The position numbers and the translations under genes are program-made. The notes beneath the pieces were generated by a model, which searched no databases, had not been told where the DNA came from, and saw nothing but the letters and a program-made list of their open reading frames with translations. Of a stretch of DNA of 64,000 nt, positions 63,853-64,000 are shown one piece after another. Position 1 is the first letter of the stretch, and each line of letters starts with the position of its first letter. The stretch is from Linnemannia schmuckeri (taxonomy: Eukaryota; Mortierellomycota; Mortierellomycetes; Mortierellales; Mortierellaceae), in contig JANATG010000004.1 in NCBI GenBank assembly GCA_029449235.1, forward strand, positions 868,001 through 932,000. Direction: 5' to 3'.

Positions 63853-64000
63853 CTAGCGTAGTACTCGCGGCTTCGCTCGCAGTGTGGAGCAAGCGTGAAG
63901 TGATTAAAAAAGAGATAGTGGTCAATTGTTCAACTTTTACTGCTATTGGTGTAACCTTCAGAGCCGAGCGAGATTTTTGAACGGGATGTTAGGGAGGGTA
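63853..64000. other. Window end, possible dispersed repeat
   Basis: Contains a short G/C palindrome-like stretch (ctcgcggcttcgctcgcag) and the phrase cttcagagccgagcgagatt shared with 61449. No gene. Confidence 0.4.

Overview
The window is nuclear DNA from a filamentous fungus. Genes carry short GT-AG introns (about 72-150 nt), spacers are rich in long A, T and C/T tracts, and about a third of the sequence is transposon-derived. The F-box/LRR style, the many kelch-propeller membrane proteins and the mixture of Crypton, DIRS, Tc1, PIF/Harbinger-like and LINE remnants fit an early-diverging lineage, most probably Mortierellomycota. That placement is inferred from family style; no marker gene is present.

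Layout. 1-1.5 kb: end of a TIR element and a dead Tc1/mariner transposase. 3.1-5.0 kb: dead kelch gene. 5.3-7.3 kb: an intact six-exon FAD monooxygenase on the minus strand. 11-15.2 kb: two intronless single-pass membrane proteins (minus strand), with a relic of the same family at 16.3-17.1 kb. 19.2-20.5 kb: F-box/LRR gene with one frameshift. 20.6-21.4 kb: a 325-bp inverted repeat. 21.7-25.0 kb: decayed Crypton-type tyrosine-recombinase element. 25.5-27.1 kb: an intact gene of unknown function, convergent with a truncated DDE transposase. 28.2-29.4 kb: a third member of the minus-strand membrane family, with lesions. 30.4-31.5 kb: F-box/LRR relic. 31.9-33.0 kb: a fold-back minisatellite and a MITE. 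34.3-57.6 kb: the core of the window, a same-strand array of kelch-ectodomain membrane genes (four with open reading frames, at least two pseudogenes with recognisable body, and tail-only scraps). 58.5-64 kb: small genes for two membrane proteins, a possible zinc-binding exon, an unknown protein, and a secreted eight-cysteine protein, plus a MITE and 97-bp repeats.

The kelch genes share one architecture: signal peptide, kelch-like beta-propeller, one membrane span, and a cytosolic tail with PSMEN-like, PPxY-like and RGPQ-like motifs ending in a short coiled coil. They also share one exon plan, including a 52-nt second exon in every intact copy. The minus-strand family lacks the propeller but has a Ser/Thr-rich ectodomain, one membrane span, RGPQ/RSPQ/PPxY motifs and coiled coils. 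The two families look like receptor and co-receptor sets; this pairing is inference. An intact-looking DIRS-type retrotransposon (about 4.26 kb) sits inside intron 2 of one kelch gene. It carries gag, RT/RNase H and tyrosine-recombinase frames, inverted terminal repeats, an internal complementary region, and a canonical-looking -1 frameshift site at the gag/RT overlap.
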